Below, piece by piece: positions 25,461 through 36,599 of a stretch of DNA of 64,000 nt. This stretch comes from Oxyruncus cristatus (taxonomy: Eukaryota; Chordata; Aves; Passeriformes; Cotingidae). A program made the position numbers and the translations under genes. Numbering within the stretch: the stretch's first letter is position 1; every line of letters begins with the position of its first letter. The stretch lies in NCBI GenBank assembly GCA_013399855.1, contig VXAY01002189.1, positions 1-64,000 on the forward strand. The letters are read 5' to 3'. The notes beneath the pieces are model-generated. The model saw only the letters and a list, made by a program, of their open reading frames with translations, was not told the DNA's origin and searched no databases.

Positions 25461-25530
25461 GCCTGGTTTCAGGCTAATGATCAGAGCTCTGTACTCAGAG
25501 GAAGGCAATCTGGGATTTCAAACCAGGTTT
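25461..25530 (+). repeat. Possible tRNA-derived SINE remnant
   Basis: The block AGGCTAATGATCAGAGC followed by CTCTGTACTCAGAGG and CTGGGATTTCAAACCAGG has the order of a tRNA-like SINE head: an A-box-like segment, an anticodon-arm-like hairpin and a B-box-like GGGATTTCAAACC. The outer ends CCTGGTTT and AAACCAGG are perfectly complementary, mimicking an acceptor stem. It does not fold as a functional tRNA, because the D and T arms do not pair canonically. It starts 20 bp after the first 141-bp repeat copy. Confidence 0.4.
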
Positions 25531-26738
25531 ACTAAATTGCTTCATTTTCTTTCAACGGCTGTTTAAAATTAAACACATCTATGTTTCTGGAAGTAGGGAA
25601 GAGAACAGGAAACATAGAAAATAAAAAGACCAACCCTGTGTTTATGGCACTCCTCCCTACAGAAAATACTGGACATCTTCCAATAAATTAAGAGAAAAAA
25701 ATTATTTCAAGATATCAAATCTCCCAAAATTCAGGGAAGCACCTGGAAATTTTAGGTTGTAGCCAAAGTGTACAAGACTTTGAGAGGTTGCCAGCACTGT
25801 TCACTAGAACAGTGTTCTAGTGTTCTAAGAGTTTGCCCATCCTTTCATGGAAACGGAAAGTGACAGTTGAAAGTCAATGCTTGAAGAGAAGGAGGGAAAA
25901 AGGAGGAGAAACAAAATTCTCAAGAGAACCCTTGAAAACACAATTTTATGAACATGGATAAGAGAGCAGTGATTCACTCATGATCAGGAGTTTAACTACT
26001 TCCTCACTCATCAGTCAGATAGCACCCCTTAAAAAGCAGCAGATCTGGCTTTTGGTAAATGAGGATCCATTCCTTCAACTTTATAAACTGTGCCATGGAC
26101 TTCTACAGAAAAAATAAGGTAATGCAAAATAATCTGGGTTAAGAATACAGTATTTCAATCTCTGATTTCCTGTAAATTTTCACCAAACCCTGTAGCATGT
26201 GTAGAGACGACCTAACAATTAGATCATGCTAGTAGCACAAAAACAACTCAATAAGGGCGCTTGTTATTCTAATAATTCTTTACTTTTTAGATCTTGATGC
26301 TATATGGTTATAACCATGTCATCTGGTGAAGCTGAGTTCTTGGACCCTTATTCAGAGATCAGGATATACGACCCAATCTTCAAGTGCTGAGCTGTAAGCA
26401 AAGCTCACTACCTTTTCTCGAAAGTATTTTTTGTTTATAAACTTTACATTATACACTTTTCACTCAGACATTAATGTTCCTAAATATAGATAAAGGAGCC
26501 TGATTTTAGACATTCACTTTTTTTGGTTTTAAACCCTGAAGTTGCCTGCAAAATAAAGCTATTTACCTACATGTCTAATGGCCACAGAAAAAGAAGTACA
26601 GACTGATTCTTCTGAGGCATCCTGTGCTTCACTATACTACTCATGGAAACGTTCCATTCGTATATCCTGCTGAGCCACGCACAAAATGGCTGATTTAAAT
26701 TACCACTGGAAAAGCAATTATTATTGTGAAAAACTTTC

Positions 26739-26879
26739 CAGGATTTCATCAGATGTGCTGGCTAAAATGAGAATGCATGATTTCCACAATAACCATAACT
26801 GAATGGCAGAGTGAACACATGACAAAAGCAGGAATACTGTGGGAGTGATAAGGGTTCAGCAGAATCCTACCGGGAAACC
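26739..26879 (+). repeat. 141-bp perfect direct repeat, copy 2
   Basis: Identical to 25300-25440 over all 141 bases. The intervening unique sequence is 1,298 bp (25441-26738). The right end touches the left end of the 5'-truncated CR1 starting at about 26880. Given that this CR1 is old and itself interrupted, identity between the repeat copies implies a much later duplication, a gene-conversion event or an assembly artefact. Confidence 0.97.
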
Positions 26880-26887
26880 AAAGAACC

Positions 26888-27217
26888 ATGCTGCCACCAT
26901 ACGGTGCAAGGGACAAAGCTAACAAGCTCCCTCAGCTCCACACAGACTTCATCAGAGCACTAGGTTTGAAGGGAGAAGGGGATAAGACCAGGCTCACTAG
27001 AAATGAGCCTAGAAGAGGCATGCCAAATTTGGAGGTGAAATCAGTGTCCCAGCTGAAGTGCATCTACACCAATGCACACAGTGTGGGTAACAAACAGGAG
27101 AAGCTGGAGGTCACTGTGCAGCAGGAAAGCTGAGATGTAGTTGATATCACAGAAACATGGTGGGATGACTCACAAGACTGGAGTGATGCAATGGGTGGCT
27201 AAAAGCTCTTCAGAAGG
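26888..27217 (+). pseudogene. CR1 ORF2 N-terminal endonuclease remnant, first piece
   Basis: An 81-codon frame (26888-27133) is followed by a stop (a TGA just after QQES) and then the conserved endonuclease stretch with ETWWDDS and DWSDAMGG. The asparagine in YTNAHS and the glutamate of ETWW are the residues expected at the Mg-dependent AP-endonuclease active site of LINEs. The piece ends at AGAAGG, where the nested CR1 begins. It continues at 28307. Confidence 0.85.
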
Positions 27218-28306
27218 TGGAATTTTCAATGGGTACAAAACTGGCTGGATGGCCAGACCCCAAGAGTTGTGGTGAATGGAGCTAAATGTAGTTGGTGGTC
27301 AGTTCCTAGCTGTGTTCCCCAGGGCTCAGTTTTAGAGCCAGTCCTGTTTAATATCTTTATTGATGATCTGGACACGGGGATTGAGTGTACCCTCAGTAAA
27401 TCTGAAGGTGACACTAAGTAGGGTGTGAGTGTTGATCTGAGGGAGGGTAGGAAAGTTCTACAGAGCGACCTGGACAGACTTGATCAATGGGCTAAGGACA
27501 ACAGCAGGAGGTTCAATAAGGCTAAGTGCCAGATCCTGCACTTGGGTTGCAGCACCCCCATACCAAGCTACAAGCTTGCGGAAAAGTGTCTGAGAGCTGT
27601 TCAGTGCAAAGGGACTTGGGGATGCTGGCTGACTGCCACCTCGATATGAGCCAGCAGCATGACCAGGAGGTCAAGAAGGCCAAAGGCACCCTGGCCTGTA
27701 TCAAGAATAGTGTAGCCAGTAGGACTACGGAAGTTATCGTCCCCCTGTACTTGGCACTGGTGAGGCTGCAGCTTGAGTACTGAGTTCAGTTCTGGGCTGC
27801 TCGCTTTAGAAAGGACATTGAGGTGTTGGAGCATGTCCAGCAAAGGGCAACAAGGCTCATGAGAGGACTGGAGAACATGTATTATGAGGAATGGCTGAGG
27901 GAGTTGCATTTGTTTTGTCTTGAGGAGGCTGAGGGGGGAGCTCAGGGTTTCGTCTTGATGAGGGGGGACCTCATCACTCTCTCCAACTACCTGAAAGGAG
28001 GCTGCAGGGAGGTTGGAGACAGTCCTTTCTACTGTGCCTGCAGTGAGATGACTAGAGGAATGGCCTTAAGCTGAGCCAGGGGAGATTCATATTAGGTACT
28101 AAAATTTTTTCACTGTTAGGGTGGTCAGGCTTCGGAATAGGTTGCCCACGGAGGTGGTGGAGTAACCATCCCTAGAAGTGTTTAAGAGGTGTCTGGATCT
28201 GGCGCTGGGTGATATGGTTTAGTGGTTACAGTGGTAGTGCTGGGTTAACAGTTGGACTTGATGATCTTAAGGGTCTTTTCCAACCTTGACGATTCCACGA
28301 TTCTAT
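27218..28306 (+). mobile_element. CR1 LINE inserted within an older CR1
   Basis: This 5'-truncated plus-strand CR1 runs from just after AGAAGG (27217) to its 3' terminus GATTCCACGATTCTATGA. It carries a decayed reverse-transcriptase region: [19 protein letters not shown] is clear around 27320-27373, but the catalytic FADD box has become SEGD at 27401-27412. Several frameshifts and stops follow (for example TGA at 27781). The C-terminal part includes KGTLACIKNSVASR and [15 protein letters not shown]. The two flanking pieces join in the order expected for one CR1, which shows that this is an insertion. Confidence 0.95.
27302..28074 (+). pseudogene. CR1 ORF2 reverse transcriptase remnant of the nested copy
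   Basis: CR1 reverse-transcriptase similarity is spread over three frames (27302-27420, 27425-27649, 27526-27783, 27823-28074). The aspartate pair of the polymerase box is lost. An apparent extra segment near 27931-27958 repeats the sense of the following GDLIT block ([14 protein letters not shown]), suggesting a small local insertion. Non-functional. Confidence 0.85.
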
Positions 28307-28487
28307 GACAGGCGAGGAAGGAGAGGTGGTGGGGTGGCTCTGTACATTAAGGAGTGTTTCAACTGCACAGAGCTTAAGGATAGTGATGACAAGGTTGAGT
28401 GCCTATGGGTAACAATCAGGGGGAGGGCTAACAAGGCAGACACCCTCGAGAGTCTGTTACTGACCACCCAACCAGAATGAAAGGAAG
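28307..28487 (+). pseudogene. CR1 ORF2 endonuclease remnant, second piece of the interrupted copy
   Basis: DRRGRRGGGVALYIKE and LWVTIRGRANKAD continue the endonuclease domain from 27217. The first codon (GAC) sits directly after the nested element's ATTCTAT terminus. The piece ends in a CYRPPNQ-like segment (degraded) just before the internal deletion point. Confidence 0.85.
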
Positions 28488-29208
28488 TATTGTATAAGCC
28501 ACAACAATCCTGTGCAGTGCAACAGGTTGGGGGCAGAGTGGCTGGAAAGTGGACCAGGGAAAAAGGACCTCAGGGTGCTGGTTGACAGGAAGCTGAACAT
28601 GAGCCAGCAGTGTGCCCAGGTGGCCAAGAAGGCCAAATGTATCACCAGCAGTGTGACCAGCAGGACTAGGGAAATTATTGCCCCCTGTACTCAGCACTGG
28701 TGAGGCTGCACTTCGAGTACTCTGTCCATTTCTGGGCCCCTCACTACAAGAAAGACATTGAGGTGCTGGAGCAAATCCAGAGAAGCTGGTGAAGGGTCTA
28801 GAGGGTAAATCCTGTGAGGGGCAGCTGAGGGAACTGGGGTTGTTTAGCCTAGAGAAAAGGAGGCTCAGAGCTGACCTTATCATTCTCTTCAACTACCTGG
28901 AAGGAAATTGTAGCCGGGTGTGCGTTGGTCTCTTCTCAACTAGTAACAGGACAAGAAGAAACAGCCTAAACTGCACCAGGGGAGGTTCAGTGGGAGATTA
29001 GGAAGAATTTCTTCACTGAAAGTGTTGTCAGGCATTGGAATGGGGTACCCAGGGAGCTGGTGGAGTCACCATCCATGGTGGTATTCAAGAAATGACTGGA
29101 TGTGGCCCTTAGTGCCATGGTCTAGTTGACAAGGTGGTGATCAGACAAAGGTTGGACTCAATAACCTCAGAGGTGATTTCCAACATAATGATTCTATGAT
29201 TCTGTGAT
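28488..29208 (+). pseudogene. CR1 ORF2 C-terminus and 3' end after internal deletion
   Basis: Resumes with sequence equivalent to the HNNPLQ region of the 16-kb copy, followed by [35 protein letters not shown] and [15 protein letters not shown]. Several hundred bases of reverse-transcriptase core, including FADD, are missing at the junction. The 3' UTR is recognisable from TTGGACTCAATAACCTCAGA to the terminal repeat. The 154-codon minus-strand frame 28428-28892 is only its antisense shadow. Confidence 0.88.
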
Positions 29209-32200
29209 GTCTTCATACAAAGAAAACAGATGCTCCTTTATAGTGCATTAGCATAAGAAAACAGAAACTGGCCAGTAATAATTATTACACTACACTAGTA
29301 AGGGCACAACCATGTAAATCAAACTTCTCCAACTCGAGAAAGCTACAGGGGGAATTAATCCACTTCACTAAGACTCTGAGCCTGCAGTTCATGACTAGCA
29401 CATTGCTGCTTGTCAAGCCATCTAAGCCAAATGCAACCATTTGCCCTCTATTTCAGCTGCATCCTGCTTTCAGTAAGAGTTAAAACCTGGGATGGATCAC
29501 CAAGCAAAAAAACAGAGAGGATGCTCAAGTGTGAGAGGAACAGGAATTTCCAATGAAACCAGCCGTTTAGAAAGATCAGACATGAAACCTGTTAGCTATT
29601 GAAAGCAAGCAATAAATTAATAAACATTCCTCAGAGCAGTGAGTGTAGTTAACAATGCAGTCTCTTGTCCTCATATTCTCCTGGGATGTAGAATTGCAAT
29701 TGGTGGCAATAGAAATATACCCCCAGCCTTTCAGAGCTTTATTCAATTTCTGGTGTGACTCACTCAATTTTCAGGCTGAGGCAATTTTTTCTTTTTTAAA
29801 TTATTAACAGTTTAAATCATCCAAATAGTGTTCTCATTTTACAAGACTTCAGACCTTATAAATTCATAGAACAACAGAAAGAGCTGTCCCATCTCCCCAT
29901 ACAACTGTAGAATGGATTTATTCAGCACATTTCTCTATATATTTTCCTGTCTTGTCTTAAATGGTCTTCCATTTATTTTGGATAACTACAGAATAATTCA
30001 ATTATATAATCTCAGGAGGGTTCTCTTAAGACAAGATTTTCTACTCTAAACCTTCTTATTTCTTCTACTAAAGGTGGAACTGTGTAAAATGAATCTTTTT
30101 AATTCAGGATGCTTTCATACTTAAACATTTTAACACAACAGTAAACCCCTTCTTTACTCACCACTCAATTGTGGAATTAAAAATCTAAACATATAATAAC
30201 AATGCCAAATTAAAAAACAGATGTGGCACCTATTTTGTCATCTGGAAATGCCCCAAAAAATCTCTAAATCATCATACATAATTTAGGTTCACGTTTAGCT
30301 CCTTTAGACCCCAATTAAGGTCTCCTGGTCCTTCATAAAACTCCTAAAAAGATAGGAACAGAGTTAATGGAGCCTGTCTCTTAGAAGTACGTCACCTGTC
30401 TCAGTGGATTTTTAAGAATACTATAATTTTCTTTTATAGCTCCAAGCATAAAAAGGAACTCACCCTTTCTTTCAGTTTCCACCTAAATTGCAGCGTGGAA
30501 ACTAAATGGATGCCATTATGCTGAACTGCAAAAATTGCCCAGTAGGATTTTAATTTAGGGTTCAGTTTGCAAATGCTTATGTGTTTCTCTCTCCTTTCAC
30601 TACCTGTTTATCTGAAAAACCTGTAAACTATATCAGATAATTCACATTCTATCACATAAGACGGGATCGCTATGTAGTCTGAGGCTCCCCTAGCACATAT
30701 GCCAAGACAACAAGGTCTTTATGTCTCTGTGTGTGTTCCTGTGTATATTAGCACATGATATTGGCTACTGTTCTTTAGGATCTAAAGATATTTAGATCTT
30801 GAGATCTAAACCTGGGGATCAAACCAGGTATTACACATTCTCAGTTATGTTGGGTTTTGTCTACAAGTTGAAAAAAATGGACAATTGCTGGTCAAGCCAG
30901 TCATTGCTTAAGAACAAGCATATAGAAACACGTATAAAATCAGAGGCACTGATTTCCACTCATTCTTACTTCAGTGAGTTTGTCAATTACAACCATTTCT
31001 GAGGTACAGTACATCTGGATACCTGCTATTCTTGTTCAGCTAAACTCTTCCAGACTTCTAAAGCTTTCCTCATTATTGCCATTCAACAACAACAGCAACC
31101 ACAAAAACCCAACAAAAGACCCAACAAAAAACCCAACACAAAATAAACACAAACCAAACCCAGGCAAAAGTACATGCTCAGGATGGGTCTTTCCCAGATT
31201 TCCTGGCATGAACAGCATCCAGTCTCTGCCAGTTCAGCACTGATTCTGACCAAACTCATCTAGAGCAAAAGATAGACACCACCAAAGGGAGAGCAGAGGG
31301 AGGAACATAAAACTTGCTTCCAGCAATCCCACTCCAACCAAAGGGATAACAATGGCAATTAGGCAGGAAGGGTGGCCCATAGTGGATTTCTGCAAAAATA
31401 AACGCAGAAGATAATTTGGGAGCTTGCCCTGCCCAAGAAGGAAGGCAAGACATTTCATATGGAACATGGCAACTAGACTGACCCCTGCAGTCTCCAAGGA
31501 CTTCCTATGTACCTGTGTGTAAGTCAATTAATCTTCAAATTTACCACCTATCCAGCTACTGACAGCTATACTAATGTACTGAGGCTTCAGCTGTATCAGT
31601 AAATTAAACTGTCCTGGCCTCAAGACAGGAATATCCTATCTCCTGACCCATGCCTAGAAACGGTTTGCAGTAGCTGGCACAGGTTAAAATCAAGCCAAGA
31701 GCCATTCCAACAGCTTGCCAGGATGAAGATCTCATTCCAATGCCAAGATGTCCTTCCAATGCACAGCTCAGCTTGCTGGCAGTGACATGACCTGACTCAA
31801 GCAGGCACACCTCTGTAGAAGGTAAGAGATCTGGAGAAGAACCACTGACAAACCTGGCCCATACTGTGTGTATGGATATACATTTTAGCCTATCCAAATC
31901 TGTCATTGCTTTGTTCGCAGCATGAGACTGGGGTGTGTGTGCATGTTTTAAAAATAGAGAATGGCATTATTTGTACAGCAAACCAAAAATCACTAGAATT
32001 GTTCATAATTCAGCCCCATGAAAATACTTCTATTCTTTCTCATGCCTGATAACCACACTAATTTGTGTGCAAATACTTTACCAGATTTTCAAACACAAGT
32101 GTTTCCAAAAAACAGATCTCGGCTTTAAAAAGGTGAAGTTTATCCAAGAAACATGCAGTCTCAGTCACCCAGGGCTGCAGCAATGGGCACAAATTCTCAC

Positions 32201-35200
32201 TGCAAATCAGTAGGACAGCTGGGAACAGAGAGTCCTAAACATTTTCTGTCTCTTAACTTATAAATGGTTTTCTGGTAGACTATTTACAAATTCCTGAAGA
32301 TACCAGCACAAAAAACCCCAACAAGAATATTTTCCTAAAACAAAATGGTGTCTCCATCCACACAATAGCAGGTGATTTTATTACAGTATTTAGAGCAGGC
32401 AGAGTTCTAGCCTACCACATTTTGAACTCTAAGATACATTACTGGATACTACTAAGAACAAATCTTCACTGTATATGGCAGGAGAGCTTTCTTCTTGGTT
32501 GACATACAGTGGGTATACAAAAATAAATGTTATAGTAGAAACCACTTACAAAGGACTAAGCCAAACCAAGTTCTAAATACACATTAATTTCCCTGAAGCA
32601 AGCAGACTTACTAGTTTTTTTCTTGCGGATGGAGGTAGCAACTGGATTTGAGAGGCAATAAAGAAGTTCAAGAAAATTCATCCTTAGGGTGGGAAGTTTT
32701 AAAGTTTGTAATACGCACTTGAAAAGTAGAACCTTTTTTTCCCCCACCCAATCTTAACCCATCAGAGATTTTCTGTCTGAGCTGGCTAATTTGGAAAGCT
32801 ATAATCTTCTCCATGCAGCTAGTCTCCATCCAACAATTGTACTAGTTGCTGAGCCATTTATCAATAGATATATAACCCTTAAGTATTTACTTTTTCTACC
32901 ACAAAAAATTACACCAATCTATAGCCACTGCCATTTCTGGTAAGCATATATTATAAGATCTAAGAAAATAATAAAGTCCATTAGAAACCATTACTGCATC
33001 CTGGGCCAAATAATCCTTCAGACCAGCTTAGTTACACTATTACGTAATTTTGAAGTATCTGAGCCTATTTGCTTACCAAAAAATAACCAAAAATGAAGTC
33101 CCAAAATTGCATGTTTTTCATTAAGAAATTTCAGTGAAGAACCTTTTCTTCAAATCAGTTAGATATTTCAATTATTTATCATCTTTTGATTGTTTCAAGA
33201 ACAGTTCATTTAGGAATAGTAGCAGGGTTCTTCTCTGAACATTCAAGGTTTACTTTTGTTCTGTTTTATTTTTAAATAAAAGCATTTTGCAGTGCCTTAC
33301 AGTAAAAGCTGCATCCTTTTAAAATGAAGGCGACCAATAAATAAAAGCATTTTGAATGACATCTAACATCAATGCAGTCCTTCATTATTATAGTTCTGCT
33401 TTGGTCTAAGTGATGAGTACAGGGCTAGACTGTTCTCTCACATATAGTGCAATACTGATTTATAACATGAATATCCAACAAGATCGTTTTCTGTGATTAT
33501 GTAATTAAGGAGATGTCACTTTTGGTGGTGGATGTCCAGGAACAGTATTTCTAAGCAGACTCCTTAAATGCATCGGAGCAAAGCAACACAAAGAAATTCA
33601 CATGATCAATATAATCCTCAATTCTTATGTCAAGAGGCCTCTTGATGGCTTTTCTACCTCCTTGTTCGTGAGTCATAGGGGATGTACACTCTTCCTGGGA
33701 GGTGATGCGTGCAGCAAACATCTGGTTCATGAAAAACAAACTGAAATACCCGTGAAACAGATCACTTCAGCTTTAATATCACTTTAGTTTAAGTAAAATC
33801 ACATCTAGGTGACTATAAAGTCCATGTCTGCAAAATATAAGGCTTTTCAAGAAGGCCTAGCAGAGCTATAGTAGGATCTTGAAAAACGAAGTCTCGCCCT
33901 TTCCTGCTCAGTGATGGTATCCTCCCATTTTTTCAGCTATTCACTACTTCCAGCTTCTTCTCCTGCATTCATTCACAAAAAACCAGTCACCTGGTGTTTC
34001 AGAAAAGTATCCTTATCTAAATGGTGCCTTGAATGAACAGATGCAACAATTTTGATCCCAAAACACCACTTCTTACTGGATCAACAGGATCTAGGACTTG
34101 CCAAAACAACACACAACCAGCTATATTTAAAGACATTAGTACTAACATTAACATTAATTTTGTCCACCTGACCTCACCTGTGCCACATCTTCTGAAAACA
34201 GAAACAACTAGGACTTAAACTGGACTTCTATAATGTTCCCTCAAAATTATGCTAACCCTTTATTATAAAAGCTCTTGGCTTTTAAAAAACATTTCTACTA
34301 AGAATATAATAAGAATCCTGAAAGAGAACGCTACATCCCAATTTTCCCATGAAATTGGCCTTTGACAACCCTTGCACCAAGCCTCCATGCCTCCAGCACC
34401 AAGGCGACTCCATCAGGGCTTTGTCACCACACTAGCTCTGAAGCTCTTCTCACTTCCTTAGCTGAAAAGATGCCAGTACACTCAACGTCAAAATCCTTTT
34501 CTTACTAAGCTAAGTGAACAACATCTGGAAAGCAAATGGAAAGGGACTGTTAAACTGTCTCCCTCTCACCCAAATTTCACAAGAAAACAAGTCAGGGAAA
34601 TTCCTAACATATTTTTGTTTCTGCTCTATAATCTCAGCATTTAGGTATTTAAATACTGATCTGAAACCACACCTGCAGAGCAAGATGCGACCTTTTGAGT
34701 TTAAGCCCATTGGTAAAGTATACAAGCAGCTTTGTTCATGTAACATGCAGGTTTTCAGCACACTACTCGAGTTCCAAAGTCCTCCACAAATTCCCATCAC
34801 ATTTTTGCAACAATACAAAATTCATATACATAACAGCCATACAATTCCTCTTCATAAAAATAAGTAATTCTTGAATGCATCTTTCATTCATACATTTATA
34901 AAAATAAAGCATACTTGAATTAATGCTCATGTCTATCAAGTACAAGGATTATAACCAAATACAGTTCAACACTTTTTTTAAGTAGTATTCAGGGATCTTA
35001 TGAGCAGCGTCAGCAAGTAATGCTACAGATGATGATGCTATCATCACTTAATAGACACGAACTTCCTAGGGTTAAAAATCAGATCTAACCATTCCCTACT
35101 GAAAGCCTCAGACTCTAGGACAGACTTTTTGCTACTTGGAAAAAAAAAAAAAGGAAAAAGAAAAGAGAAGTTTTGCATTTACAAGCAATGCCAGCTCATA

Positions 35201-35217
35201 ACTATGTAAGAGTGTTT
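29209..35217. other. Intronic stretch without recognised gene
   Basis: Unique AT-rich sequence, presumed ITGA9 intron. An A/C-rich low-complexity patch lies at 31085-31165. A 16-bp motif (AAATAAAAGCATTTTG) recurs near 33275 and 33337. No exon or transposon is recognised. Confidence 0.65.
31085..31165. repeat. A/C-rich low-complexity tract
   Basis: Runs of AACAACA, AAACCCAAC and AAACACAAACC. The minus-strand translation is rich in phenylalanine, glycine and valine and is not evidence of a protein. Confidence 0.8.
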
Positions 35218-35335
35218 TGGAAAATGAACTTGAATGGATGTAACCCTGAGCAACGCAATTTGACTTTTAAGTTGGCTCTACTTTGAGTAAGGAACTGGAC
35301 CTACAGAGGACCCTTCCAGTCTAAATTACTCCGCA
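35218..35335 (+). mobile_element. CR1 LINE 3'-end fragment
   Basis: GGATGTAACCCTGAGCAACG, then TTAAGTTGGCTCTACTTTGAG, GGAACTGGACCTACAGAGGA and CCCTTCCAGTCTAAATTA follow the order of a CR1 terminus on the plus strand. The terminal ATTCTATG repeats have decayed to CGCAATTCTGA. Only about 120 bp remain. Confidence 0.88.
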
Positions 35336-36443
35336 ATTCTGACACACAAACTTTCCCTACCACAGAAGAACTTTGATTTCTCTGAAAAGGCTTGAACGCT
35401 TTGGTGCTGGCATGGTAGAAGGCTGAATTGTCCTGCAAGCTCCTTCCTTGGCAGATTGTTTTGCACCTACAAGAGCTACACTGAAAAGGGAGACTTTCAA
35501 AAGGTTCCTCGCAGGGTCTCTCTCCTCAACACAAGCACCTCCTTCGTGAACCCTGAAAGTGTTTAATACCTTCATAAGCACTGCCTTGATCACTCCTGTC
35601 AAAACCTGACAATGTTTGCCTGCATTTTTCAAAGATACTAGTGAGATCAAGACAGACAAACAAGAGAGGTGGGATAATCACATGCACTTCAATCCCCTAG
35701 GGAACAATCTGGGAGAAAGGGGGATGGGAGGGAAATGAAATAATAATAATAGAAAGAATTTCTACCCTTTAAATGAGGAATGTTTCAACATAAGGGAATT
35801 TCCTCACTCTCACCAAAATTAATGATAAAAAGGTTTCTCTGCATTGCAGTGGAACAAAAGACGATCCTAATATGTACATGGCTCTATCTACACTTTACTT
35901 TCTCTGAAACAAAACCATCCCATTTTAGCATGACATGTCCTACAGTGACAGCTGGAGCAGGTTTCCCTGGCCACATGACTGGATTTGAGGAGTCCTCAAG
36001 AGGAGGGCAGTTGAGCCAGGCAAATTTTTCTTTACTCTGCATACTGTTCTCCCCTCACACAGTTTCCATGTCCCTTCCTGGAGTCAGCTCTGTCCCTCCG
36101 GCACTAACAAAGACTCAATCCGGAAAGAAGGTGAGGACCAAGCCTTTCACTAGAAACTCCTGCTTAAAGGGAAGAACAGAAGGAAGAGGACCTATCTTAT
36201 CCCTTCCCTTCCCAGCACAGACACCCTGAAACAAGCAAGTGTCCTCACCGTTTGCTGTCCAGTCTTGGCAGCACAAATCTTTACTATGTTATGGAACAGC
36301 AGTGGTGTTAGCAACAGCAGGGATTGTACAAAAAGGTTACTATTCGCAAATGACCCAGAGGTTGGCAATCCACTTTTACAGCCACCTTTGCTGTCAGTTC
36401 AAGCCACAGGTCTTCTAGGGAAATAACATAGTCCAAATCTGAC

Positions 36444-36599
36444 CTGATTCCTTTGTGCTATCTTTTGTCCTTTTTTCCAGCGGAGAATGGGCTTGAGAGC
36501 AGGTAGTTCCTTGTCCTCTTTTCCTCTTTCTATCACATGTTCCCGAAGGCTGTACGCAGCTTCAAATACAATTGGAGAGATGACGTCTTTGACTCTTTT
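36444..36599 (-). CDS. ITGA9: Integrin alpha-9 internal exon (thigh domain)
   Basis: This 156-bp exon encodes 52 codons with no stop, read from 36599 down to 36444. The translation holds the blocks DVISPIVFEAAYSL and LRWKKGQKIAQ, which match human ITGA9 closely; from memory this lies near residue 565 of about 1035. The acceptor AG occupies 36601-36600 and the donor GT (GTCAGA) 36443-36442, so the exon is phase 0 at both ends. It forms part of the extracellular thigh domain (integrin alpha-2 repeat region). The frame runs on into both flanking introns (36677 to 36399), but the match to integrin stops at the splice sites, which fixes the boundaries. The run after REHV (IERGKEDKEL) differs from human, as expected for a loop. 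Alternatives such as ITGA4 are less likely given the match. Confidence 0.95.

Larger units (their letters stand above)
26880..29208 (+). mobile_element. Old CR1 LINE with endonuclease region, interrupted by a second CR1 and internally deleted
   Basis: The left part (26880-27217) includes the start of the CR1 ORF2 endonuclease: LKCIYTNAHSVGNKQEKLE near 27055-27112, then ETWWDDS near 27150-27172. At 27217 the element is cut by the CR1 insertion 27218-28306. It resumes at 28307 with the endonuclease segment GRRGGGVALYIKE. Near 28487 it jumps from the end of the endonuclease straight to the reverse-transcriptase C-terminal part, so the catalytic RT core is missing. It ends with ATTCTATGATTCTGTGATG near 29208. 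Stops and frameshifts are frequent. It lies antisense to ITGA9. Confidence 0.92.
23566..36443 (-). other. ITGA9: ITGA9 intron, 12,878 bp
   Basis: This intron is bounded by the GTCAGA donor at 36443 and the TTTTTCACAG acceptor at 23566. It carries CR1 fragments at 24074-24165, 26880-29208 (nested pair) and 35218-35335, the 141-bp direct repeat at 25300-25440 and 26739-26879, and a SINE-like block at 25461-25530. Stretches 29209-35217 and 35336-36443 show no gene or repeat I can name, apart from an A/C-rich patch at 31085-31165. A 149-codon plus-strand frame at 35780-36229 has no recognisable features. Confidence 0.85.

Noticed and set aside
25804..25826. AGAACA-TGTTCT inverted half-sites resembling a steroid-receptor response element
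   Set aside because: The spacer is 1 base (or 9 to the second half-site) instead of 3, so it does not fit the standard element. Probably chance in AT-rich DNA.
28428..28892. 154-codon minus-strand reading frame
   Set aside because: Antisense shadow of the CR1 ORF2 C-terminus. The plus strand carries the recognisable LINE protein.
35780..36229. 149-codon plus-strand frame close to an ITGA9 exon
   Set aside because: No recognised motif, no splice or promoter context, and it lies on the strand opposite to the gene. Probably chance.
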